Below, piece by piece: positions 48,929-57,232 of a stretch of DNA of 64,000 nucleotides (positions within the stretch are counted from its first letter, which is position 1; each line of letters begins with the position of its first letter). Under the pieces are notes generated by a model that ran no database searches, was not told where the DNA came from, and saw only the letters and a program-made list of their open reading frames with translations. Origin of the DNA: Gordonia sp049847105 (GTDB lineage: Bacteria; Actinomycetota; Actinomycetes; Mycobacteriales; Mycobacteriaceae); assembly GCF_049847105.1 (NCBI RefSeq), contig NZ_JBNCNS010000001.1, forward strand, positions 372,001 through 436,000, in the 5' to 3' direction. A program made the position numbers and the translations under genes.

Positions 48929-49885
48929 TCAATCGCCTTTCGCCTGCGGTTCCCGCGCCCCGGGCATCACGGTCAGATCGAGTTCGGCCTTGGTGGCCAG
49001 CAACTCCCGCAGAGCCGCATCTCGACGTGCCAGCACCGCGGGCTCCTGGCCGCCCATCTCCTCGGTGACGCCTCGGACCAGGGTGTCGATCAGGGCCGGA
49101 GTGAATTCCGGCGTACCCAGATCCTGCCACCAGTCCAGCATCGGCGGGCCGAGGTGCTCCAACACGTGCTGCAGACCACCGTCGCCACCGGAGAGATGTT
49201 GGGTGGCAAGCGGTCCCAACAGCGCCCACCGCAGGCCGGGTCCGTTCGCGACGGCCTGGTCGAGGTCGGTCACCGACACCACGCCCTGTTCGACCAGGTA
49301 GTAGGCCTCACGCCACAGGGCGGCCTGCAATCGGTTCACCACGTGCCCGGGGAGCTCCCGGCGCAGCCGGATGGGCGCTTTGCCCAGACCGCGAAGGATC
49401 TCCATCGTCATCAGCACCGACTCTTCAGTGGTCAGCCGGCCGCCGACCACCTCGACCAGCGGGACCAGATGAGGTGGGTTGAACGGGTGCGCCACCAGTA
49501 CTCGTTCCGGGTGACGGGTGCAGTCGAGCTGGATATCACTGGCCGCCAGCCCCGATGAGCTGCTGGTCAGCATCACATGCGGGGGCGCGACGGCGTCGAG
49601 CTCGGCAAACAATCGCCGTTTGAGGTCGAGGCGCTCGGGACCCGCCTCGATCACGAAGTCCGCGTCGGCAACAGCTTCGGCGGCATCTGCGACCAGCGAG
49701 AGGTCGGCGGGGGCTTCCCCCAGCATCGTGGTCAGTGTGCGGATGGCTCGGTCCTCCGCTTCCGGGGCCGGGTCGGCCAGCACCACATCGACCCCCCGGC
49801 CGATCAGCAACGCAGTCCAGCTGAGCCCGATCGCACCGGCGCCGACGACGGCCACCCGCTGCACGCCACCGTTCTGTTCGCTCAT
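48929..49885 (-). CDS. 3-hydroxyacyl dehydrogenase, carnitine-dehydrogenase/lambda-crystallin-like
   Basis: A 318-residue NAD-dependent 3-hydroxy-acid dehydrogenase: Rossmann motif VVGAGAIGLSW, the serine run LTSSSSGLA, and HPFNPPHLVPLVEVV with the catalytic His. The SSSSG run and length resemble L-carnitine dehydrogenase and L-gulonate dehydrogenase, which use free hydroxy acids, more than fatty-acid 3-hydroxyacyl-CoA dehydrogenases. It would give a 3-oxo acid, which the acetoacetate-CoA-ligase-like enzyme encoded just before it could activate. The two genes overlap by 4 nt. Confidence 0.87.
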   Translation of the reverse strand: MSEQNGGVQRVAVVGAGAIGLSWTALLIGRGVDVVLADPAPEAEDRAIRTLTTMLGEAPADLSLVADAAEAVADADFVIEAGPERLDLKRRLFAELDAVAPPHVMLTSSSSGLAASDIQLDCTRHPERVLVAHPFNPPHLVPLVEVVGGRLTTEESVLMTMEILRGLGKAPIRLRRELPGHVVNRLQAALWREAYYLVEQGVVSVTDLDQAVANGPGLRWALLGPLATQHLSGGDGGLQHVLEHLGPPMLDWWQDLGTPEFTPALIDTLVRGVTEEMGGQEPAVLARRDAALRELLATKAELDLTVMPGAREPQAKGD

Positions 49886-51864
49886 CGCTGCACCTGCTCG
49901 GCAAATGCGGTGTATGCGTCCAAGGCGGTCGGGACGGCCAGCGAGTCCTTGCTCGCAACCTGATCTGGTCGCGCGCCCTGCAGAATCCGCTTGACCGGAA
50001 TCTCCAGCTTCTTGCCGGTTCGGTTGCGTGGCACCAGATCTACCTCGACGATGTCGTCCGGAACATGCCGCGGGGACAGCGCAGTGCGTAGTTCGCTCGC
50101 GATGCTCTTCCTCAACGTCTCGTCGAGGGTGGCGCTGTCGGCGAGCACCACGAAGAGGATCAGCCGACCGTTGCCACCTGCCGGATCCTCCAGGTGGACC
50201 ACCAGGCTGTCCTGCACTGTTGGCAGTTCCTCGACCACCCGATAGAACTCGGCGGTACCCAGTCGGACTCCACCACGGTTCAATGTCGCGTCGGACCGAC
50301 CGGAGACCACACAGCTACCGTCGGGGGCGAACGTGATCCAGTCCCCGTGCCGCCACACCCCGGGCCAACGATCGAAATAGGTCTCCCCCATCCGTGTGCC
50401 GTCGGTGTCGCCCCAGAGTCCGACCGGCATCGACGGCATGGGCCGGGTGATGACCAATTCGCCTGGTGTATCGACAATCTCGCGACCGTCGTCATCGAAG
50501 GCGAACGCCGCCACACCAAGCGCCCGGCCCGAGATCTGCCCGGCGGAGACGGGCAGCAACGGGTTGTTCTGGACAATTCCGCTGCACACGTCCGTGCCGC
50601 CGGATCCCACGTTCAGCATCACCTCGGGGCCGAGTTGCGAACGTATCCAGGCGTAGCCCTCGGGCGGCAGCGGTGACCCCGCAGAGGCAACCATGCGGAT
50701 CTTCAGATCCGCCTGGCTCAGGTCGAGTCCGGCTGCCCGGCACGCCATGATGTAGCCGGGGGCGGCACCCATCAGGGTCACGCCGACCTCTTCGGCAATT
50801 CGCCACTGCCATCCGAGGTCCGGGTAGGTGGGGTCACCGTCGAGCATCACGATGCCGGCCCGGGTGAGCAACGACGACACCAATGCGTTCCACATCATCC
50901 ACGCCGTTGTGGAGAACCACAGGATTCGGTCGGACGGCTGGAGATCCCACGACAGTGCGTTGTTCTTGAGGTGCTCCAGCAGGATTCCACCGTGGCCGTG
51001 CACGATCGCCTTGGGTTTGCCGGTGGTACCCGAAGAGAAGAGCACGACCAGAGGATGGTCGAAGGGCACCGGGTCGAACTGCGGTTCACCGATGTCGCCG
51101 CTGCTGCCGGCCTCATCGAGGAGTGCCGACCACGACAACGCATCCGCCACCCGCCATGGCCCGTACTCGATGTCGATGACCGCCCGCACCGTGGGCAGTC
51201 CGGCCCGAATATCGCGAATGCGTTCGGACAGATCGATGTCCTTCTGGCCGTATCGGTAGCCACCGGCGACCAGCAACACCACCGGTTCGACCTGGCCGAA
51301 CCTGTCGACCACGCTGCGCGCACCGAACTCGGTGGCACAACTGGCCCAGGTGGCACCGAGGCCGGCAGTCGCGAGAAATGCGACCAAGGTCTCCGGAATG
51401 TTCGGGAGGTATCCGACGACTCGATCACCTCGACCAACGCCAAGATCCTGCAGCACTTTTCGAGCGCGGGCCACCTGATCGCGAAGTTGCCCGAAGGTCA
51501 GGTCGACATCGTCGCGGGTCTGCGAGCGGCCGAGGATCGCGACGGTGTCGGTGTCCTCGGCGGTGCCGAGCATGTGCTCGGCGTAGTTCAGGGTCGCGCC
51601 AGCGAACCAGCGCGCACCCGGCATGGAGTCGTCCGCCAACACCGTGTCGTACGGGGTATGGCTGACCACACCGAAGAACTCCCAGATCGCCGACCAGAAA
51701 CCGGCGAGGTCGTCGATCGACCACCGCCACAGGGCCTCGTAGTCGTCGAAGGTCAATCCACGACGCTGTTCCAGCCATCCCAGGAAGCGACCGATCTCGG
51801 TGCTCCGACGGACATCGGCCGGCGGGGTCCAGGTCACCTCACCACTCGCGATCGTCGCGCTCAC
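49882..51864 (-). CDS. Acetoacetyl-CoA synthetase-like ligase
   Basis: A 660-residue ANL-superfamily ligase of the acetoacetate-CoA ligase type, with the extended N-terminal domain (YEALWRWSIDDLAGFWSAIWEFF), P-loop LFSSGTTGKPKAIVHGHGG, SGGTDVCSG and C-terminal NRTGKKLEIPVKR. The full family length is present. It should activate acetoacetate or another 3-oxo acid with ATP and CoA. It lies between the crotonase and the 3-hydroxy-acid dehydrogenase genes and overlaps both by 4 nt. Confidence 0.92.
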   Translation of the reverse strand: MSATIASGEVTWTPPADVRRSTEIGRFLGWLEQRRGLTFDDYEALWRWSIDDLAGFWSAIWEFFGVVSHTPYDTVLADDSMPGARWFAGATLNYAEHMLGTAEDTDTVAILGRSQTRDDVDLTFGQLRDQVARARKVLQDLGVGRGDRVVGYLPNIPETLVAFLATAGLGATWASCATEFGARSVVDRFGQVEPVVLLVAGGYRYGQKDIDLSERIRDIRAGLPTVRAVIDIEYGPWRVADALSWSALLDEAGSSGDIGEPQFDPVPFDHPLVVLFSSGTTGKPKAIVHGHGGILLEHLKNNALSWDLQPSDRILWFSTTAWMMWNALVSSLLTRAGIVMLDGDPTYPDLGWQWRIAEEVGVTLMGAAPGYIMACRAAGLDLSQADLKIRMVASAGSPLPPEGYAWIRSQLGPEVMLNVGSGGTDVCSGIVQNNPLLPVSAGQISGRALGVAAFAFDDDGREIVDTPGELVITRPMPSMPVGLWGDTDGTRMGETYFDRWPGVWRHGDWITFAPDGSCVVSGRSDATLNRGGVRLGTAEFYRVVEELPTVQDSLVVHLEDPAGGNGRLILFVVLADSATLDETLRKSIASELRTALSPRHVPDDIVEVDLVPRNRTGKKLEIPVKRILQGARPDQVASKDSLAVPTALDAYTAFAEQVQR

Positions 51865-52643
51865 GGCCGTGCCACCTTTGCCGAGCGCCCGGACAGGAAG
51901 TCCGACATCCGCGACTTCGCATCGTCCGTGCCCTGGGCCAACGCGGCCACCAGCGATTCCATCATCGAACCCTCACGGGGATTGGCCTCGGCGATGAGCG
52001 GTAGTGCCTGGGTGACGGCGAAGTTCGTCTGCGGAGGGTTCTCGGCAACGCGCCTCGCCAGATCCATGGCCACCGACAGCCCGGTGCCGTCCTCCACCAG
52101 ATACTGGTTGAGGCCGATGCGCTCCCCCTCGTCGCCGCTGTACCGGCGACCCGTCAGCATCATGTCCATCATCCGCGACACGCCGATCAACCGTGGGATG
52201 CGCATCGAGGCGCCACCGCCGACGAACAGTCCGCGTTGCCCCTCCGGCAATGCATAGAACGTCGATTGTTCGGCGACGCGAATATGCGCCGTGGCGGCCA
52301 GTTCCAGTCCGCCGCCGACCACCGCGCCGCGCAATGCTGCGATGACCGGCACCGGCGCCTGCTCGATCTCCCGGAAGGCGCGATGCCACATCTGTGAGTG
52401 GGCGACCCCCTCGAAGCTGCTCCGTTCGGCCATCTCGGACAGGTCGAGCCCGGCGGAGAAATGATCGCCGTCAGCGGCGAGAACCACGACTCTGACGGTG
52501 GGTTCGAGGTTCCGGAAGAAGTCCTCGATACCGCGGACCATCGTGTCGCTGATGGCGTTCCGCTTCTCCGACCGCGCGAGCGTCAAGATCGCGACCGGAC
52601 CGTCTCGTTCGACCCGCAGTGACGGGGGTAGCGCTGTTTCCAT
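51861..52643 (-). CDS. Enoyl-CoA hydratase/isomerase (crotonase)
   Basis: A 260-residue crotonase, first gene of the MarR-cluster operon. Oxyanion segments are HFSAGLDLSEM and GAVVGGGLE. The first catalytic Glu is present (LPEGQRG), and the second position is Asp (RMMDMMLTG), as in some isomerases of the dienoyl-CoA isomerase type. A good ribosome site (AGGAG) stands before ATG 52643 and touches the palindromic operator at 52653-52677. Confidence 0.88.
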   Translation of the reverse strand: METALPPSLRVERDGPVAILTLARSEKRNAISDTMVRGIEDFFRNLEPTVRVVVLAADGDHFSAGLDLSEMAERSSFEGVAHSQMWHRAFREIEQAPVPVIAALRGAVVGGGLELAATAHIRVAEQSTFYALPEGQRGLFVGGGASMRIPRLIGVSRMMDMMLTGRRYSGDEGERIGLNQYLVEDGTGLSVAMDLARRVAENPPQTNFAVTQALPLIAEANPREGSMMESLVAALAQGTDDAKSRMSDFLSGRSAKVARP

Positions 52644-52652
52644 GCCGACTCC

Positions 52653-52677
52653 TAATAATCAGGTTTCCTGATTATTA
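52653..52677. promoter_or_regulatory. Perfect palindrome before the MarR-cluster operon
   Basis: Arms TAATAATCAGG (52653-52663) and CCTGATTATTA (52667-52677) are perfect inverted repeats around TTT. It lies 9 nt before the first gene of the minus-strand operon. Arm length and AT content stand out from the GC-rich surroundings. A MarR dimer is the expected ligand. A partly conserved copy is at 46070-46094. Confidence 0.72.
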
Positions 52678-52790
52678 CTCTCTCGCCGCCGCGCGTCAAC
52701 GCGCCCGCCGAAAACCGGCACCGGGTGACGAACCACCGCCCCGCGGTGATTGCCGAAGCGGCACCATCTACGAGCCCGTGAACAGCGAGT

Positions 52791-53144
52791 ATGGTTTTCG
52801 ACGTGGACGCGACGATTTATCACAACCCGAAATGCTCGACCTCCCGCAAGGCGCTGGAGAAGCTCCGCGACGCCGGGATCGAACCCACCGTCGTGAAGTA
52901 CCTGGATCAGCCATACACCCGCGATCAGCTGACCCGACTGATCGCGGACGCCGGCCTGACCGCCCGCGACGCGGTCCGCAAACGCGAGTCGCTCTACAAA
53001 GAACTCGACCTCGCATCGTTGCCCGACGACAATCTGCTCACCGAGATGGTCCAGCACCCGATTCTTGTCGAGCGACCATTCGTGGTCACCGACAAGGGAA
53101 CTCGCCTCGCTCGACCGCTGGACAGGCTCGACGAGATCCTCTGA
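52791..53144 (+). CDS. arsC: ArsC-family (glutaredoxin-type) arsenate reductase-like protein
   Basis: A 117-residue thioredoxin-fold protein of the ArsC/Spx family. The active Cys is in YHNPKCSTSRKAL, and LVERPFVVTDKGTRLARPLDR carries the usual Arg residues. It may reduce arsenate with glutathione- or mycothiol-type thiols, or be a YfgD/Spx-like protein of other function. In related genomes this gene stands directly after prs and before rplY, so its position marks the right-hand end of the 39-kb insertion. The exact start (ATG 52791) is uncertain. Confidence 0.85.
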   Translation: MVFDVDATIYHNPKCSTSRKALEKLRDAGIEPTVVKYLDQPYTRDQLTRLIADAGLTARDAVRKRESLYKELDLASLPDDNLLTEMVQHPILVERPFVVTDKGTRLARPLDRLDEIL

Positions 53145-53277
53145 CACCCGTCGACGCGACCTTTCGGACATTCCTCGCGAGAGCGAAAAGGCGCGTCGCC
53201 CTTCAGATTAGTTCCGTGTTACAACGGAATTGCGAATTTATTTAGCACCGCTAATCACTGAAGGTGGGACGCGTTTC

Positions 53278-55119
53278 ATGTGCGGAATAACCGGCTGGGT
53301 GGGTTACACCCGCGAGATGGCAAGCAAGAAGAACATTCTCGACGAGATGACCGCCACGATGAGCGATCGCGGTCCGGACGACGTGGGCACCTACGTCGAC
53401 CGTCACATCGGTCTCGGACATCGGCGGTTGGCGATCATCGACCTGCCGATGGGGCGACAGCCGATGGTCGCGAACACCCCCTCCGGCGACGTGGTGATCG
53501 TCTACAGCGGCGAGACCTACAACTTCCGTGAGCTCCGTGGGCAACTGGCCACCGCCGGCCACGAGTTCCACACCGAGAGTGACACCGAGGTGGTGCTGCA
53601 CGGGTACCTCGAGTGGGGCACCGAAGTGGTCGATCGATTGAACGGCATGTATGCCTTCGCGATCTGGGACGGTCGGACCGAGCAGCTCGTCATGGTGCGG
53701 GATCGGCTGGGTATCAAGCCCTTCTACTATTCACAGACCGACGACGGCGTGGTGTTCGGTTCGGAACCCAAGGCGATCCTGGCGAATCCGCTGGTGCCGC
53801 ACACCGTTGACGCCGATGGATTCCGCGAACTCTTCGCGGTCACCAAGGCGCCCGGATGGTCCATGTGGAAGCACATCCGCGAGGTGGAGCCGGGCACCAT
53901 CGTCACGGTCTCGCGGGATGGCTGCGCCACCCGAACCTATTGGTCGCTGCCCGCGCACGGACACACCGACGACATCGACGACACCGTTGATCACGTGCGG
54001 GAGCTGATGACCGACATCGTGAACCGGCAATTGATCGCCGACGTACCCCGATGCGTATTGCTCTCCGGCGGTTTGGATTCGAGTGCGCTCACCGGGCTCG
54101 CTGCCGCACACCTGGGCGAAGATGGCCGCCGCGTACACACCTATGCGGTCGATTTCGTCGACCAGGAGGAGAACTTCCGGCCGGACGAGATGCGGGACAC
54201 TCCCGACTCACCATATGTCCGTGACGTCGCAACGCATGTGGGGTCGATGCATCGCGATGTCATGCTCGACCCCGCGGATCTCACCGACCCCGCGGTGCGC
54301 AGGGCGGTCATCGGGGCCCGCGACATCCCGGCCGGCCTCGGAGACATGGACAGCTCGCTCTACCTGCTGTTCAAAGCGATCCGTGCCGAATCGACGGTGG
54401 CGCTGTCCGGGGAATCCGCCGATGAGGTGTTCGGCGGTTACCGGTGGTTTTTCGATGAGGGCTCACGCAACTCGGAGACCTTCCCGTGGCTGGCGTTCGG
54501 CAGTGCGCTCACCCGTTCGCGGTACGCGATGCTCACGCCCGAGATGCAGCAGACCCTCGACATCGACTCCTACGTCTCCGACCAGTACGCGACGGCCCTC
54601 GCCGCGATCCCCACCGTCGACGGCGAATCGTCGGAGGAACGGCGGATGAGGGTCATCTGCCACCTTCACCTCACCCGCTTCGTCCGAATGCTGCTGGACC
54701 GCAAGGACCGCGCATCCATGGCGGTCGGTCTCGAGGTACGTGTTCCGTTCTGCGATCATCGGCTCGTCGAATACGTCTACAACACACCGTGGGCGTTCAA
54801 GACCTTCGACGGTCGCGAGAAGAGCCTGCTACGTCATGCGACGAAACACGTGCTGCCGCAGTCGGTGGTCGACCGGACCAAGAGCCCGTACCCGTCGACC
54901 CAGGACCTCAAGTACACCGTCACCCTGCAGCAGCAGTTGGACGACATCGCCGCCGAGCGGGGCCATCAGGTGTTCGATCTCGTCGACCACCGCGCCGTCA
55001 AGGCCATGACGGCGGAGTCGGCACATGCTGTGTCGCCCGAGATCCGCACGCAGATGGATCGGGTGCTCGATCTCTACCACTGGATCGAGATGTACTCGCC
55101 CGACCTGCAGGTCGCCTGA
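53278..55119 (+). CDS. asnB: Asparagine synthetase (glutamine-hydrolysing)
   Basis: A 613-residue AsnB. The N-terminal class II glutaminase domain starts MCGITGW with Cys2 as nucleophile, which fixes the start at ATG 53278 over the longer frame from 53230. It has RGPDD, and SGETYNFREL in place of the more usual NGEIYN. The synthetase domain has the PPi loop LLSGGLDSSALTG. It makes asparagine from aspartate, ATP and glutamine. The 133-bp upstream gap contains a palindrome TTCCGT-N6-ACGGAA (53212-53229) of unknown role. Relatives also modify cell-envelope peptides (LtsA-like), which would be an alternative role. Confidence 0.92.
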   Translation: MCGITGWVGYTREMASKKNILDEMTATMSDRGPDDVGTYVDRHIGLGHRRLAIIDLPMGRQPMVANTPSGDVVIVYSGETYNFRELRGQLATAGHEFHTESDTEVVLHGYLEWGTEVVDRLNGMYAFAIWDGRTEQLVMVRDRLGIKPFYYSQTDDGVVFGSEPKAILANPLVPHTVDADGFRELFAVTKAPGWSMWKHIREVEPGTIVTVSRDGCATRTYWSLPAHGHTDDIDDTVDHVRELMTDIVNRQLIADVPRCVLLSGGLDSSALTGLAAAHLGEDGRRVHTYAVDFVDQEENFRPDEMRDTPDSPYVRDVATHVGSMHRDVMLDPADLTDPAVRRAVIGARDIPAGLGDMDSSLYLLFKAIRAESTVALSGESADEVFGGYRWFFDEGSRNSETFPWLAFGSALTRSRYAMLTPEMQQTLDIDSYVSDQYATALAAIPTVDGESSEERRMRVICHLHLTRFVRMLLDRKDRASMAVGLEVRVPFCDHRLVEYVYNTPWAFKTFDGREKSLLRHATKHVLPQSVVDRTKSPYPSTQDLKYTVTLQQQLDDIAAERGHQVFDLVDHRAVKAMTAESAHAVSPEIRTQMDRVLDLYHWIEMYSPDLQVA

Positions 55120-55128
55120 CGTCGACCG

Positions 55129-55572
55129 CTAAGCGGTGAGCGCTCTTGTGGGCAAGGGCCTCTGCACCGCCGGGATCACCGCGGCGACCAGGCCCTTCAC
55201 CAGGCCCTTGGTCATGTCCCAATAGTCGAAATAGTCCCGCCACACCGTGATGCGTCCTTCGGCGACCTCGAATCGTCCGCACACCCAGAACTGCATGGCG
55301 ACGCGGCCGATCCGCAATTCGTCGACGCGTTCGGTGAGGACCACCGCACCGTCGGCGGAGACGTTGATCATCCGATAGTTGAAGCCCGCCCAGGAGAGGT
55401 TGTCCATTCCCCGGAATATCTTCGCCACCTTGGGTTTACCGTGAACGGTGGGCGTCGAGACATTGGTGTAGGCGATATTCTCGTCCACGTTCTCGAGGGC
55501 GGCCACCGAGTCTCCCCGTGCCAACTCGTCGAGGAACTCGGTGACGATGTCGATCGGTGTTCGTGAGGTCAT
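55129..55572 (-). CDS. Limonene-1,2-epoxide hydrolase-like protein (EphG-type)
   Basis: A 147-residue NTF2-fold protein of the limonene-epoxide hydrolase family. The catalytic Asp-Arg-Asp set is visible: Arg and Asp in TERVDEL and a second Asp in WRDYFD. Mycobacterial EphG is a homologue active on cholesterol-derived and other epoxides. It may open an epoxide by water attack in the cytoplasm. It is convergent with asnB and separated from it by 9 nt. No link to the island is visible beyond fold resemblance. Confidence 0.82.
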   Translation of the reverse strand: MTSRTPIDIVTEFLDELARGDSVAALENVDENIAYTNVSTPTVHGKPKVAKIFRGMDNLSWAGFNYRMINVSADGAVVLTERVDELRIGRVAMQFWVCGRFEVAEGRITVWRDYFDYWDMTKGLVKGLVAAVIPAVQRPLPTRALTA

Positions 55573-55644
55573 GGGGCCAGTATGCCTGTGACGAGCGGTT
55601 ACGGGAACACTCTTCGCCCCCGCACTGTGGAGGCCGGGTGCGAT

Positions 55645-55674
55645 GTGACATCGGGCGTGGCCATCGACTATCCT
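55645..55674 (+). promoter_or_regulatory. Candidate promoter of rplY-pth
   Basis: GTGACA (55645-55650) and TATCCT (55669-55674) are separated by 18 bp. This would give a leader of about 165 nt before rplY that contains a small hairpin (CGCGGA/TCCGCG near 55728-55744). No known riboswitch was recognised in it. Confidence 0.35.
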
Positions 55675-55847
55675 TTCCTGCGTTGTCTCGGCGAGGGTGA
55701 GCGATCACCGTTATCGGCGCGATCATCGCGGATCTCCTCCGCGGGCATCTGAGGGCCCGCCGGATGGTTCGGGGTCGATGTCGCTCACCGCGACCCAACC
55801 CACCGAACCAGCGCGGTTCACCCGAACCGCCGAACGAGGAGAACACC

Positions 55848-56492
55848 ATGGCTACTGAGACCGCAAAGCTGACGGTCACCACTCGCACCGAGAAGGGCAA
55901 GGGCGCCGCCCGTCGCGCCCGCCGCGAGGGCAACGTCCCCGCCGTGCTCTACGGCCACGGCACCGATCCGCAGCACCTCAGCCTCCCGGCACTCGAGCTG
56001 GCGGCCATCCTGCGTAACAGCGGCACCAACTCGATCATCGATCTCGACATCGAGGGCACCAGCCAGCTCGCCCTGACCAAGCAGATCGACGTGCACCCGA
56101 TCCGCAACTACATCGAGCATGTCGACCTCCTGGTGATCCGCCGGGGCGAGAAGGTCACCGTCGAGGTCTACATCGTCGTCGAGGGCGACGCAGCCCCGGG
56201 CACCCTGGTCACCCAGGACACCAGCTACATCGAGATCGAGGCCGACGCGCTGTCGATCCCCGAGCAGTTCGTCGTCAGCGTCGAGGGGGTCGAGCCCGGC
56301 AACGCGGTCCACGCATCCGACCTGGACCTGCCCGAGGGTGTCAGTCTGATCAGCGATCCGGAGATGCTCATCGTCGCCGTCAACGAGGCGCCGACCGCTT
56401 CGCAGCTCGAGGACGAGGCCGAAGATGCCGGCGCGGAGACCCCGGGCACCGAGGACGATGCCGAGGCTCCCGCCGAAGAGTCGGCAGAGTGA
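55848..56492 (+). CDS. rplY: 50S ribosomal protein L25/general stress protein Ctc
   Basis: A 214-residue CTC-form L25. The N-terminal 5S-rRNA-binding domain (about 1-95) has GKGAARRARREGNVPAVLYG, followed by the TL5 beta domain and an acidic Glu/Asp/Ala-rich tail (about 185-214) usual in actinobacteria. It binds 5S rRNA in the central protuberance. ATG 55848 has an AGGAG site 8 nt upstream. pth follows after 19 nt, the conserved order. Confidence 0.96.
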   Translation: MATETAKLTVTTRTEKGKGAARRARREGNVPAVLYGHGTDPQHLSLPALELAAILRNSGTNSIIDLDIEGTSQLALTKQIDVHPIRNYIEHVDLLVIRRGEKVTVEVYIVVEGDAAPGTLVTQDTSYIEIEADALSIPEQFVVSVEGVEPGNAVHASDLDLPEGVSLISDPEMLIVAVNEAPTASQLEDEAEDAGAETPGTEDDAEAPAEESAE

Positions 56493-56511
56493 TCCTGTCC
56501 CCCACTGATCA

Positions 56512-57078
56512 GTGAAACTGATTGTCGGGCTGGGTAACCCCGGCCCGAAATACGAGAAGACGAGGCACAACATCGGCGCGATGGTCGCCGATGGCCTCGT
56601 CGCCTCGGCCGGCGAGCGGTGGAAGCTGCACAAGAAGTCGGGCGCGCAGGTCGCGCCCCTCACCGTCGCCGGTCACCAGGCCCTCGTCGCGAAACCCCGG
56701 GTCTACATGAACGAGGCCGGGCGACAGATCGGGCCCCTGGCCAAGTTCTACTCGGTCCCGCCGGGCGACCTGATCGTCCTGCACGACGAACTCGACATCG
56801 ATGTCGGCCTGGTCCGGCTCAAGCAAGGCGGCGGCGAGGGCGGCCACAACGGTTTGCGTTCCGTCAGCCAATCGATCGGGTCCCGTGACTACCTGCGGGT
56901 CCGGCTCGGGATCGGCCGGCCACCCGGTCGACAGGACCCCGCGGATTTCGTTCTGAAGCCTTTTCCGTCGGCGGCTCGTGACGACGTCGAGTTGCTGATC
57001 GCGCATGGCATCGGCGCCACCGAGATGCTGATCGCGCAGGGCCTGGAGGCCGCGCAGAACGTCGTCCACGCCTGGTGA
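56512..57078 (+). CDS. pth: Peptidyl-tRNA hydrolase
   Basis: A 188-residue Pth that releases tRNA from stalled peptidyl-tRNA. Signature residues are present: VGLGNPGPKYEKTRHNIG (Asn and the catalytic His), FYSVPPGDLIVLHDELD (Asp), and GGHNGLRS. Length is normal. The start is GTG 56512. It forms an operon with rplY. Confidence 0.96.
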   Translation: MKLIVGLGNPGPKYEKTRHNIGAMVADGLVASAGERWKLHKKSGAQVAPLTVAGHQALVAKPRVYMNEAGRQIGPLAKFYSVPPGDLIVLHDELDIDVGLVRLKQGGGEGGHNGLRSVSQSIGSRDYLRVRLGIGRPPGRQDPADFVLKPFPSAARDDVELLIAHGIGATEMLIAQGLEAAQNVVHAW

Positions 57079-57203
57079 GCGGGCAGCCACGCGCCAACCG
57101 GCGATCCTGCCCGTCTGGCCGGTCGCGCCCTGAGATCGGCGTCGAATCGGATACGGGATCGCAAAGGCGACGAAAGCTTTCTTACTTCTCGGTAATGAAG
57201 GCC

Positions 57204-57209
57204 TACAAT
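57204..57209 (+). promoter_or_regulatory. Candidate -10 box before the first FabH-like gene
   Basis: TACAAT lies 23 nt before ATG 57233 in the 154-bp gap after pth. No convincing -35 box was found. It would give a leader of about 17 nt. Confidence 0.35.
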
Positions 57210-57232
57210 CGCAGTCGATCGATCGACGAGGG

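Noticed and set aside
44336..52643. Assigning the MarR cluster to ferulate or carnitine degradation
   Set aside because: Single genes resemble parts of those routes, but vanillin dehydrogenase, and the betaine-forming cleavage enzyme of the carnitine route, are missing, so no named pathway is claimed.
13114..52790. Recent mobile island (integrative element or prophage)
   Set aside because: No integrase, transposase, att duplication, phage gene or clear composition change was seen, so only an insertion relative to other genomes is proposed.
55675..55847. Possible riboswitch or autoregulatory leader before rplY
   Set aside because: The leader has only one small hairpin and no motif I could match to a known riboswitch class.
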